The notes below the pieces were generated by a model, which saw only the letters and a program-made list of their open reading frames with translations, was not told the DNA's origin and did no database searches. This document shows positions 1 to 6,434 of a DNA stretch of 10,231 nucleotides, in pieces; the stretch's first letter is position 1; each line of letters begins with the position of its first letter. The position numbers were made by a program, and so were the translations under genes. Location of the stretch: contig CAZSAL010000068.1 of assembly GCA_964604825.1 (NCBI GenBank), forward strand, positions 1 through 10,231. The letters run 5' to 3'. The stretch is from CAZSAL01 sp964604825 (GTDB lineage Bacteria > Elusimicrobiota > Elusimicrobia > 2-01-FULL-59-12).

Positions 1-764
1 AGGATCCAGCGCTCCACCACCAGCACGCCAACCTCAACCTTGGCCTCGTCGCGAGGCCGGCGCACCCGTGTCGGCAGGATCGCCGTGCCGTAATGCGCCG
101 CCAGATCGCGGTAGGTCGGGTTGATCCCGGATTCATACCAGTTCGCTCGCAGTACCCCGGCGCGCAGGTTGTTCGGCTTTTGTACCCTCGGCCATTATGT
201 GGCGCGGCACCCCGCCGAGAAAGGCCAGCGTCCGCACATCCGCGCCGATCCAGTCCGCCAGGCTCTGCGTCCAGAGCCTGCCCTGCGAAGGCGGGGGTCG
301 CCTCGGCGTAGGTGTAGTTCGACGCCCCCAGCACAGCGACGACCACCTGCGCCGTGCGCAACTCGCCGGTGCTGCCGTCCGCCACCTCCACCGTCTGCCC
401 GGCATAGTCCACCAACAGCCGCTCGCCGGCCGGGTGGGCCTGCCGCATGGTCGGCGACAGGCGGCTCTCCCAGCCGCGGCAAAGCTCGCACCAGCGGCTG
501 TAGCCGTAGCCGCCGGTGTGGATGGCCCGGTATTCCTCCCAAAGCAGCTGCAGCCGTCACCCCGGGGCGGCGGTTGGTCCGCGTTGCGGCTCAACCCCGG
601 TGGATCACCGTCCAGTCCGGCTCCGCCTTGTGCCGTATGCCCGGCCTGGAACCCCCGACAGCCGCGAACAGCAGTGCCTCCGGGCCACCATCGGTCAGCG
701 TTGTCGGCAGCGGCCAGGCCAGCCCAACCGCCGCGGCTCGCGCTAGGCAGAGCTGCACGGTGCT

Positions 765-832
765 GCGCGCGGGAGCCGGATTGCGCCCAAATTTGCGCGC
801 GCGGGAGCCGGATTGCGCCCAAATTTGCGCGC
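765..832. repeat. Two-copy 32-bp tandem repeat in the IS21 end
   Basis: The unit contains GGGAGCCGGATTGCGCCCAA followed by ATTTGCGCGC. It occurs at 765-796 and again at 797-828, with four more matching bases to 832. A related GATGCGCGCA motif, read on the minus strand, recurs nearer the end (about 831-855). IS21-family elements are known to carry several short repeats inside each terminus as transposase binding sites, and this block lies exactly where the end upstream of istA should be. The repeat itself is read directly; its role as transposase binding sites is inference. Confidence 0.75.
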
Positions 833-850
833 ATCGCCACGCAGATGCGC

Positions 851-865
851 GCATCTCCGTTGTCA
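851..865 (-). mobile_element. Probable outer end of the IS21-like element
   Basis: Read on the minus strand, the element would begin at 865 with TGACAACGGAGATGCG and run into the repeat block and istA. IS21-family termini begin with TG, and the similarity to symporter coding sequence begins immediately beyond this point. The exact base is inferred because the matching opposite end and the target-site duplication are outside the window. Confidence 0.45.
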
Positions 866-875
866 AAGTTTTAGA

Positions 876-978
876 ATGTTCAATGTATTCAATAAGTTAA
901 CGGCAAGTCTGGGTAACCGGGGCATAACCCCGGGCGGCTGGCCGGATCAGGCGGGCTGGCCGCGGCATCTTCCTCCGT
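876..978 (+). pseudogene. Collapsed 5' end of the symporter gene
   Basis: An ATG at 876, only about ten bases beyond the presumed IS21 end, opens a frame beginning MFNVFNKLTASLGNR, which looks like the N-terminus of a DctA-type symporter. It then reads GGWPDQAGW, resembling the GWLWPD-type loop after TM1, before the frame is lost. The hydrophobic TM1 expected between these two pieces is missing, and the symporter continues in the +1 frame from IFLRM (about 967). This fits at least two small deletions, one a frameshift. No good ribosome binding site precedes 876. Confidence 0.5.
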
Positions 979-2100
979 ATGATCAGGATGATCGTCGTCC
1001 CGCTCATCTTCAGCGCGCTGATCGTGGGTATCGCCGGCAGCGGAGACTTCAAGACGCTGGGCCGCCTGGGGCTGAAGACACTCATCTGGTTCGAGCTCGC
1101 CACGACCGTCGCTCTCGTGGTCGGTTTGCTCGTCGTGAACGTCTTCCATCCTGGTTCGGGGGTGGTGGTCCAGAATGTCAGCGACACCAGCGCCGTGGCG
1201 GCGGCGTCGAAGAAGTCGGTCGATATGGTCCAGATGCTGATCGACATCGTGCCGCCCAACATCGTCGACGCCATGTCTCGCGGAAGTCTGCTGCAGATCG
1301 TCTTCTTCTCGAGCTTCTTCGGGATCGCAGTGGCAGCGGCGGGCGAGGCCGGCAAGCCGGTGCTGACTCTCGCGAACAGCGTCTGTCAGGTCATGTTCCG
1401 CTTCACCATGCAGGTTATGCGTCTGGCACCGATCGGCGTCGCCGCGACCATCGCCTTCACTGTGGGCAAGTTCGGCCTGGCCATGCTGATCCCTCTGGCC
1501 AAGCTGATCCTGTGTCTCTACCTGGCGCTGGTGGTGTTCATTCTGTTGCTCGTGCTGGCGTCGTCGGTGATTGCCGGCGTGAACTTCTACCATGTCATGC
1601 GCGCCATCAAGGAACCCCTGATCCTCGCCTTCTCGACCGCAGCCAGCGAAACAGCGCTGCCGATTCTGATGGAAAAGCTTGAGGAATTCGGCGTCCCGAA
1701 GAAGATCGTCCTGTTCGTCCTGCCGACCGGGTATTCGTTCAACCTGGACGGCGGCACCCTCTACTCGTCGCTAGCCGTGGTCTTCATCGCCCAGGTCTAC
1801 AACGTTCCGATGGACCTCGGCCAGCAGATCATGCTCGTGCTGACCCTGATGCTCGCCACCAAGGGGATGGCGGCGGTGCCCGGTGCGGTGCTGATCACCA
1901 TCGCCGGTACCGTCGCAGCCTTCGGACTGCCGATCGAGGGCGTCGCGCTGATCCTGGGCGTGGACCGCATCCTCGATATGGGAAGGACGGCGACCAACGT
2001 CGTCGGCAACGCCGTCGCCACCGTGGTCGTGGCCCGGTGGGAGAAGGCTCTTCCGAAGGAAGTCCTCGAAGCGGCATACGCCAAGTCCTACGCTGACTGA
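979..2100 (+). CDS. Dicarboxylate/amino acid:cation symporter (DAACS family), N-terminally truncated
   Basis: Inner-membrane secondary transporter that would co-import C4-dicarboxylates or acidic amino acids with Na+ or H+. The 373-residue reading begins inside TM2 at MIRMIVVPLIF. Family landmarks are the HP1 serine-rich loop STAASETALP (219-228), the TM7 metal/substrate motif SFNLDGGTLY (253-262; usual form NMDGT or NLDGT), HP2 at KGMAAVPGAV (295-304), and TM8 GVDRILDMGRTATNVVGN (327-344). Asp333, Arg336 and Asn340 align with the GltPh substrate/sodium residues; the final Asn is Asp in GltPh but Asn in DctA. Intact relatives have about 420-440 residues, so roughly 50 are missing. The same frame extends upstream only to TAA at 925 with no other start, and no Shine-Dalgarno precedes 979. 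The downstream gene follows after 94 bases on the same strand. Substrate cannot be fixed; the copy is probably non-functional because TM1 is lost. Confidence 0.8.
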   Translation: MIRMIVVPLIFSALIVGIAGSGDFKTLGRLGLKTLIWFELATTVALVVGLLVVNVFHPGSGVVVQNVSDTSAVAAASKKSVDMVQMLIDIVPPNIVDAMSRGSLLQIVFFSSFFGIAVAAAGEAGKPVLTLANSVCQVMFRFTMQVMRLAPIGVAATIAFTVGKFGLAMLIPLAKLILCLYLALVVFILLLVLASSVIAGVNFYHVMRAIKEPLILAFSTAASETALPILMEKLEEFGVPKKIVLFVLPTGYSFNLDGGTLYSSLAVVFIAQVYNVPMDLGQQIMLVLTLMLATKGMAAVPGAVLITIAGTVAAFGLPIEGVALILGVDRILDMGRTATNVVGNAVATVVVARWEKALPKEVLEAAYAKSYAD

Positions 2101-2194
2101 GCGCAATTGGCAGGGCCGGTCCGGACTTCGAGCGGTCGGCCCGCCCGCCGCGGATCATCCCGTCCTCTCGGACCAACTGATGGAGAAACGTCCA

Positions 2195-2872
2195 ATGACC
2201 AACGTCGGTTTCAGGATATATTCCAGGATCGCGAGACCGGATCCCAACCTGGTGAGCCAGTTCGTCGGAATTCCGGTGGCCAATATCGCCGACAACATGA
2301 ACCGGATGTCCTGCATCGCCAACCGGATCAGGCCCTTCAACGACGCCCCTCTGCTCGGTTGCGCCTTCACGGTAAAGGCGAGGCCGGGCGACAATCTCCT
2401 GATGCACAAGGCGATCGACATGGCTCAGCCCGGCGACGTCCTGGTGATCGACGGCCAGGGGGACATGTCCAACGCGATGACCGGTGAGTTGATGGTGATG
2501 TGGATGATCCAGCGCCACCTGTCCGGCCTGATCGTCGACGGCGCCATCCGTGACTGCGCGTCGATCCGGCGTATGTCTTTGCCGGTCTACGCCGCCGGGG
2601 TGACGCCGAAGGGCCCCTACAAGGAAGGGCCGGGCGAAATCAACGTTCCGGTCTGCTGCGACGGCGTGGTGGTCAAGCCGGGCGACATTCTGGTGGGCGA
2701 TGCCGACGGGGTCGTGGTGATCGACCCTGCCGATGCCCCCGATGTCCTGGCTAAGGCCAAGGCGGTGGTGGCAAAGGAAGCCGGCATCGTCGACGACATC
2801 AGGAACAACCAGTGGGAGCGTAGCTGGGTCGACAAGGCGCTTGCGCAGAAGGGATGTGAGTACATCGACTGA
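2195..2872 (+). CDS. RraA family protein / HMG aldolase-like
   Basis: 225-residue cytoplasmic protein of the RraA/HMG-aldolase superfamily. HMG/CHA aldolases cleave 4-hydroxy-4-methyl-2-oxoglutarate or related acids to pyruvate plus a 2-oxo acid with a divalent metal, whereas E. coli RraA (about 160 residues) binds RNase E. Visible landmarks are PLLGCAFTVKARPGDN (52-67), GDVLVIDGQGDMSN (80-93), GEL with Glu98, then exactly 20 residues to Arg119-Asp120 in VDGAIRD, then VYAAGVTPKGPYKEGPGEIN (131-150). Glu98-X20-Arg119-Asp120 matches the aldolase motif, but the acidic residue usually two positions further on is Ser123. The start at 2195 is chosen over the in-frame ATG at 2180 because GGAGA at 2182-2186 sits eight bases before it. 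The length favours an aldolase or related lyase over the RNase E regulator. Association with a dicarboxylate-type symporter fits organic-acid catabolism; substrate unknown. Confidence 0.85.
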   Translation: MTNVGFRIYSRIARPDPNLVSQFVGIPVANIADNMNRMSCIANRIRPFNDAPLLGCAFTVKARPGDNLLMHKAIDMAQPGDVLVIDGQGDMSNAMTGELMVMWMIQRHLSGLIVDGAIRDCASIRRMSLPVYAAGVTPKGPYKEGPGEINVPVCCDGVVVKPGDILVGDADGVVVIDPADAPDVLAKAKAVVAKEAGIVDDIRNNQWERSWVDKALAQKGCEYID

Positions 2873-3162
2873 ATCACGAGAGACTGCCGCTCTTGCTGTG
2901 AATCCGCTTGGCACCGCGACCCCGAGTCCGATGCGGTGTAAGGTCTTGATATATCTCTCTTGATTTTGTTCGCAGTGGGGTGCCGGTCGGCGGCCATGCA
3001 CAGCGTCAAATCGGCTGTCGACCGGCCGCGCGCAGCCGCATAGTGTCCCTATCTGGTGGCGTCGGCTTGGCCAATTTTAACAGAGAGCGGGACAACCCCG
3101 CCGCTATGCGAGCGCCGAAGGCTGGGCCATCGGCAATTTCAGCCCGGAGTCGACTGCGACGC
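2873..3162. other. Intergenic stretch, no gene recognised
   Basis: No supported coding sequence or RNA gene. A weak inverted repeat, CACCGC (2912-2917) with GCGGTG (2933-2938), lies downstream of the RraA-family gene but has no T-run, so it is at best a poor terminator. TGTCCC (3044-3049) and GGGACA (3089-3094) bracket 39 bases containing TTGGCCAATTTTAACAG, which might be a scrap of an insertion-sequence end. Composition changes from GC-rich to AT-rich at the right side. Confidence 0.5.
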
Positions 3163-3738
3163 TTAATCCCACAACAGCGAGCAGGTAAACTCTTTGGTCT
3201 TATGTGGTGCGAGACCCTTTGTTGCTGTCTTTGCAAGATAATCGAGCCAGGTCATTGCCTCACGATATGCAACAGTGAATGCTGCCAGTTGATTCTGGTA
3301 GTCTTGGCCTACCGCTTTAGTCTTAGGCCGCACTATCATGATGCCGTTCTCACCTTCGAACCTTCGACATAGCTCAATACATGGACCAGATCCAGGTCCA
3401 ACGAGCCGTTGCCAAATGTCGGCGGCTTTCATCTTTACTGCCCACCCGTTCTCTACCTTCGATCCATCGAACAAAATAGCAAGATGATAGTGTTGATTCT
3501 CCGAGGTGTTCTGTTCTCTTACCACGACATACTGAGTTGCGATATGATGGTAGGTATAGTATTCCATAAGTTGCCTAATCAGTTCTGAACATTCTTTGTT
3601 CGCATGCATCGGGACGTATCCCAGAGGAAACCTGATGTCTAGGCGGACGAGGTAAACTCTGCAGAAGTGGTCAATCATAGAGCGTACTCTAAGTTCGATG
3701 GCCTGCAGAATGTCCACCCGATATTCGTAATTTACCAT
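3163..3738 (-). CDS. Inovirus Gp2 / YagK-YfjJ-like protein (putative HUH replication protein)
   Basis: 191 residues from ATG 3738, or 196 from ATG 3753; 3738 is preferred because GGATAAG lies just upstream. The protein resembles inovirus Gp2 and YagK/YfjJ C-terminal-domain proteins found in filamentous phages and E. coli cryptic prophages. Numbered from 3753, it has NQHYHLAILFDG (86-97), whose His-Tyr-His fits the HUH metal motif, a central ADIWQRLVG (111-119), and LDYLAKTATKG (170-180), whose Tyr172-Leu-Ala-Lys175 fits the YxxK catalytic motif of rolling-circle initiators. If active it would nick DNA at a replication origin; that activity is inference. The gene is far more AT-rich than its surroundings, sits alone with no recognisable phage structural genes, and is bordered on the right by transposase fragments. 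It is either a satellite/prophage remnant or a single transferred gene. No frame damage is visible. Confidence 0.65.
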   Translation of the reverse strand: MVNYEYRVDILQAIELRVRSMIDHFCRVYLVRLDIRFPLGYVPMHANKECSELIRQLMEYYTYHHIATQYVVVREQNTSENQHYHLAILFDGSKVENGWAVKMKAADIWQRLVGPGSGPCIELCRRFEGENGIMIVRPKTKAVGQDYQNQLAAFTVAYREAMTWLDYLAKTATKGLAPHKTKEFTCSLLWD

Positions 3739-3753
3739 AACGCTTATCCACAT

Positions 3754-4016
3754 TCCAAGCTAACGTTGTGATGTTTACCACTATAATATAGTTACAAAGT
3801 TTGATACTTATTCTGGATGTTGTAATGGCATGTGTGATGTATATTGATATATACTACTCTTTCTCATTTCTATGAAGGTGTCGTAGGCACGGGCACATAT
3901 TGGCGAAAGCGCGTGGAACTGCTGTCGTTTTTGTACATAATATTTTCGAGACTTATCTTTTGAAATGTGGGCACGGACACGAAGGAGTCTTGTCCGTTGA
4001 GAGCTAAAAAGTTCTT
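3754..4016. promoter_or_regulatory. AT-rich upstream region of the Gp2-like gene
   Basis: About 260 bases of strongly AT-rich DNA without a gene. It contains ACTAT-AAT-ATAGT (3780-3792), a perfect palindrome with a TATATTATAG-like -10 region on the minus strand in a position suitable for the Gp2-like gene, and GTATAT-TGAT-ATATAC (3839-3854). No convincing -35 accompanies the -10 candidate. A promoter here is likely on position, but its exact boxes are inference. Confidence 0.35.
3973..3997. repeat. 10-bp inverted repeat (hairpin)
   Basis: ACGGACACGA (3973-3982) and TCTTGTCCGT (3988-3997) pair at nine of ten positions around a five-base loop. It lies at the junction between the AT-rich Gp2 patch and the IS110 fragment. 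Possible roles are a terminator stem (no clean T-run on either side), a phage or IS end, or a replication-origin hairpin for the adjacent Rep-like gene. None can be chosen from sequence alone. Confidence 0.45.
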
Positions 4017-4091
4017 CTACTCAAGACTTACTTGACCACTTCCCGAGACAGCGTTATCGCTGTCGAGACTCTGCTCACATCCGCATACGCT

Positions 4092-4559
4092 CATGCGGTT
4101 GATCAGCCGGGTGCGTTCGCCGATCAGGTTCTCCCGCTCTCGCGTCGGGCGTTTAGCATCCTCATCCTCGGCTGTCGGAACGACCACCATCGTGCAGTGC
4201 CCCGGCTCGCCAGGGAGCCCCCCCAGTAGAACCCGCATGAGGAGGGCCGTGCCGAGCCGATCGGTCTTGGCGCGCCGTCGATCCCGTGACACCGCGACGC
4301 TGCTGGCATGGATGACCTCAGCCTCAATACCCCGTGCCCGCAGCCATCGTGCTAACCAGAAGCCGTCGCGTCCTGCCTCATAGGCGAGCACGACGCGCCT
4401 GACTGTCCGGCCCGCGGCTACGGCCTCCTGTCGCCAGCGCTCCAGCAAATCGGCCAGTTCGAATTCATTGGGCTCCATCTTCTTCAGCGGTCGACGCTCA
4501 ACTCCGGGAATCAGTCCGGCGACAAGCCACGACGAGAGGCTCATCTCGACGACGACGGT
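4092..4559 (-). pseudogene. IS110-family transposase, N-terminal domain fragment
   Basis: The open frame runs 4544 to 4017 on the minus strand, but only about 4559-4092 resembles IS110 transposases. Recognisable in order are SSWLVAGLIPGVERRPLKKM, RRVVLAYEAGRDGFWLARWL, EVIHASSVAVSRDRRRAKTD and RENLIGERTRLINRM. After RLINRM the sequence becomes unrelated, so the C-terminal serine domain is missing. Two DEDD-type positions look damaged: the first Asp in the usual VGVDVS appears as Glu (VVVEMS, before the ATG) and KTDRLD has become KTDRLG. A TGA lies a few codons upstream of ATG 4544. This is a dead fragment bounded on its 5' side by an oppositely oriented IS110 tail. Confidence 0.8.
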
Positions 4560-4680
4560 CGCCGAGGGTCACTCCAAGCTAGAGGCCATCCGGTGCCTGA
4601 AACGCTACATCGCGCGGGAGGTCTTTACCCTCATCAGTCAGCGGCAGCGGACCATACGCCAGGCCCAGATCGCCGCTTGA
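4558..4680 (+). pseudogene. IS110-family transposase, C-terminal tail fragment
   Basis: Plus-strand frame VAEGHSKLEAIRCLKRYIAR then EVFTLISQRQRTIRQAQIAA, ending at TGA 4678-4680. The EGxxxxEAIRCLKRYIAREVF pattern is the typical C-terminal end of IS110-family transposases. No start or catalytic domain precedes it on this strand; immediately upstream the DNA belongs to the oppositely oriented IS110 N-terminal fragment. The tail and that fragment may derive from one element rearranged by inversion and deletion or from two elements. Confidence 0.65.
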
Positions 4681-4696
4681 CAAACAGAAGGGCGTC

Positions 4697-4939
4697 CGAG
4701 GATCGCAGTATGCGTCAGACAGCTACCGTGCGCTGTTGACTGCCCACGGTCTGGTCGGCTCAATGAGTCGCCGTGGCAATCCCTACGACAACGCCAAGGC
4801 AGAGAGCTTCATGAAGACGTTGAAGGTTGAGGCCGTGTACCTGGCGGCCTATGAGACCTTCGAGGACGTTACGGCCGATCTTCCGAGGTTCATCGACGAG
4901 GTCTACAATACGAAAAGGCTGCACTCTGCACTTGGCTAT
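4697..4939 (+). pseudogene. IS3-family transposase OrfB, C-terminal integrase fragment
   Basis: The frame starting within codons RGSQYASDSYRALL carries SMSRRGNPYDNAKAESFMKT, in which the Glu is the third residue of the DDE triad, then EAVYLAAYETFEDVTADLPR and DEVYNTKRLHSALGY. The retroviral-integrase-like core begins abruptly at the position of the second catalytic Asp (HSDRGSQYAS in relatives), so OrfA, the N-terminal half of OrfB and two catalytic Asp residues are gone. After ALGY the reading no longer resembles the family, although it stays open to 5485. The neighbouring IS110 tail ends 16 bases upstream. Confidence 0.85.
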
Positions 4940-5198
4940 GGCCGCCTCGACCTTGGCCGGCCTCCAAACCGCGTTGCAACAGGGGCTGCCGCCAACCGCA
5001 TCGGCGTACAGACCTCACGGTCGAACATCCACGCAGGCAGTTTCCAGCCAGCGCCCCGGCGGCTCATCCGCCAGAGAACAGCGGAAGATCTTCTCGCTGC
5101 CCCTTGCGACGACTTCCTGGACGCGAACAACCCGTCCGAACCATGGGTGCAGGGATACGCAACCTCCCGTTCCTCGGTCCCGTGGGTGTTCCGTCGTC
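4940..5198. other. Unassigned DNA between transposase fragments
   Basis: About 260 bases with long open frames on both strands caused by GC-rich composition, but no recognised family in any frame. In the frame continuing from the IS3 fragment it reads RQRTAEDLLAAPCDDFLDAN near 5068-5127, without a match I recognise. It is probably scrambled IS DNA. Confidence 0.4.
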
Positions 5199-5344
5199 TC
5201 GTTCTACAACACCATCCGGCCACATTCAGCCTTGGCCTACCGTCCAACCGCCCCCGAGATCGTGCCGTGGCCGCCGTCGCCAGCCTCGTTACCGGGCGCT
5301 CCGTCGGCCAGGCCAAACATGGCGCCACGCCCAGCCATGAACTT
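5199..5344 (+). pseudogene. Second integrase-type transposase C-terminal fragment
   Basis: The frame reads SFYNTIRPHSALAYRPTAPE, then IVPWPPSPASLPG, and closes with MAPRPAMN. The FYNTIRPHSALGYRPPAPE pattern is the end of DDE integrase-type transposases of IS3/IS481-like elements. It is in a different frame from the IS3 fragment upstream and comes from a different element type. The usual stop after the RPAMN-like end is absent here. The following GC-rich bases to about 5400 may be the remaining element end. Confidence 0.7.
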
Positions 5345-5417
5345 ACATTGCATCCGGGCTGCTCCACGGGGGCAGGTCAGCAGGACCAGGGAGGTGGTCA
5401 CGCCGAGCGCCGACGTG

Positions 5418-6341
5418 TTACGTGGGTGGTTCCATCGGCAGGAGCTGCACCCTCGAAGACACCACCTCAAGGGCAACCTGCATGACCGAGCCGATCGCGC
5501 CAATCGGCGCGCCGGGTCGTTCGACCTGGAAGGCTGCCTGGAGCGTGCGGGTGCGCAGCTCCGGCCGGCATCGCAGTGCGATCAACCGTCTGGCCCCTAG
5601 TTCGCGTTGTACCATTGCCAATGGCAAAGCGGCTATGCCAACGCCATCGCAAATCATGCGTGCGATCATATCGAGACTGTTACAGGTACTGACACGCGTC
5701 GGTGTGACCTGCCTGGACGCAAACCAGTCCATCACCGCATCATAGTTGTGCGAGTATTCCGGAGTGGTGATGATACGAAGGCTTGCGAGATCTATGGGCG
5801 TCACCGACCCACTCAACCGTACAGATGGTGCGGCCAGCCACGCCAGCGGATTCCTCCCGATTGGAATCAGCGTGACCGGAGGCCCGACGTCGGGCTCTGC
5901 TAGTATCGCCACGTCGATGCTGAGATCCCTGAGCCGACGGTTGATCGTGCTGCTGAGGTCAACCGTGACAGCGAGCTGCACCGATGGACAGACCTTTGCG
6001 ACACGTGACACCAGCGCCGACAGACAGGCAGCGGCGATGCTGTCCGGCATGCCCACCCGCACAACGCTGCGCGACTTGCCTGGCACCACGCAAATGGCAC
6101 TGATCCGATTTGCAAGCAGGACCATGTTTTCTGCGTGTTCCAGGATCAGGGAACCTCGTTCGGTCAGTGAAAACCGGTGGCCGTCCCTGAGAAGCAGGCG
6201 TCCTACCGACGCTTCCAGCTGTTGCATCCGCAAGGTGACCGTGGGTTGCGAGACATTCAGCCGCGCCGCGGCCTCATGGAAACTTCCCAGTCGTGCGATC
6301 CACACGAACGCTTCGAGCTGAGGTATCGTCACACGCGACAT
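5418..6341 (-). CDS. LysR-type transcriptional regulator
   Basis: 307-residue DNA-binding regulator, near the family's usual 300. The N-terminus TIPQLEAFVWIARLGSFHEA leads into a winged helix-turn-helix with AAARLNVSQPTVTLRMQQLE (about 24-43) and LTERG (about 65-69). The rest is a periplasmic-binding-protein-like effector domain, including VRVGMPDSIAAACLSALVSR and DVAILAEPDVG. The start is set at 6341 because GGGAGG lies about eight bases upstream. An upstream ATG at 6434 would add 31 non-family residues and place the start within the inverted repeat that appears to be the operator. It is transcribed away from the HD/MFS/dehydrogenase genes, the classic arrangement for a LysR regulator that activates a divergent catabolic operon and represses itself. 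The effector is unknown. Confidence 0.92.
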   Translation of the reverse strand: MSRVTIPQLEAFVWIARLGSFHEAAARLNVSQPTVTLRMQQLEASVGRLLLRDGHRFSLTERGSLILEHAENMVLLANRISAICVVPGKSRSVVRVGMPDSIAAACLSALVSRVAKVCPSVQLAVTVDLSSTINRRLRDLSIDVAILAEPDVGPPVTLIPIGRNPLAWLAAPSVRLSGSVTPIDLASLRIITTPEYSHNYDAVMDWFASRQVTPTRVSTCNSLDMIARMICDGVGIAALPLAMVQRELGARRLIALRCRPELRTRTLQAAFQVERPGAPIGAIGSVMQVALEVVSSRVQLLPMEPPT

Positions 6342-6401
6342 TGGTAGACCTCCCGGCACACCATTCGCCCGCGGCACCGGCACATGCGACAGCTGCGTGA
6401 T

Positions 6402-6428
6402 AAGATAATCACAACAAATGATTATCTT
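6402..6428. promoter_or_regulatory. LysR operator candidate (9-9-9 inverted repeat)
   Basis: AAGATAATC (6402-6410) and GATTATCTT (6420-6428) are perfect inverted repeats separated by nine bases. T6409 and A6421 are separated by exactly 11 bases, the T-N11-A geometry of LysR recognition sites inside an interrupted dyad. It is AT-rich in a GC-rich setting and lies 61 bases upstream of the regulator's start. Confidence 0.75.
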
Positions 6429-6434
6429 TTTCAA
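6405..6434 (-). promoter_or_regulatory. Candidate promoter of the LysR gene
   Basis: On the minus strand TTGAAA (6434-6429) and GATTAT (6410-6405) could serve as -35 and -10 boxes with an 18-base spacer. The -10 matches four of six consensus bases. The promoter would be covered by the inverted repeat, consistent with autorepression. Inference only. Confidence 0.35.

Larger units (their letters stand above)
1..865 (-). pseudogene. istA: IS21-family transposase IstA, frameshifted remnant, open at left edge
   Basis: No single frame carries the gene, but successive minus-strand frames spell an IstA protein in order. Near 740-600 it reads STVQLCLARAAAVGLAWPLP and ends at an in-frame TGA (591-593). 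From about 552 to 270 another frame gives LQLLWEEYRAIHTGGYGYSR, then LLVDYAGQTVEV (first catalytic Asp of the DDE domain) and YTYAEATPAFAGQ. From about 280 to 185 a third frame gives QSLADWIGADVRTLAFLGGV. From about 172 to 1 a further shift gives NWYESGINPTYRDLAAHYG and DEAKVEVGVLVVERWIL (third catalytic residue, Glu). The usual VPDNL box with the second Asp is replaced by IMAEGT. An extra G near 553-556 accounts for one shift. The N-terminal helix-turn-helix of IstA is missing; only ~110 bases separate STVQLC from the element end. The C-terminus and any istB lie beyond the left edge. Family call is secure from motif order; the copy cannot make an active transposase. Confidence 0.85.

Noticed and set aside
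121..900. Long plus-strand open frames over the IS21 remnant (259 and 225 codons)
   Set aside because: Arg/Pro/Ala-rich translations opposite recognisable minus-strand istA codons; antisense shadows of GC-rich DNA.
889..1593. Minus-strand 234-codon open frame over the symporter
   Set aside because: His/Asp/Arg-rich antisense of clear symporter coding sequence; no family features.
1895..3001. Minus-strand 368-codon open frame across the symporter and RraA-family genes
   Set aside because: Antisense of two well-supported genes, with composition typical of an antisense shadow.
3044..3094. TGTCCC/GGGACA inverted pair as insertion-sequence ends
   Set aside because: Only six bases each around 39 bases with no transposase; too weak to call an element.
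3184..3660. Direct repeat GGTAAACTCT at 3184-3193 and 3651-3660
   Set aside because: Both copies lie in coding codons of the Gp2-like gene (EFT and RVY contexts), so coincidence or codon use explains them.
6342..6434. Upstream start for the LysR gene adding 31 residues
   Set aside because: The extra residues are outside the family pattern, the ATG lies beside the operator dyad, and the downstream ATG at 6341 has an excellent ribosome binding site.
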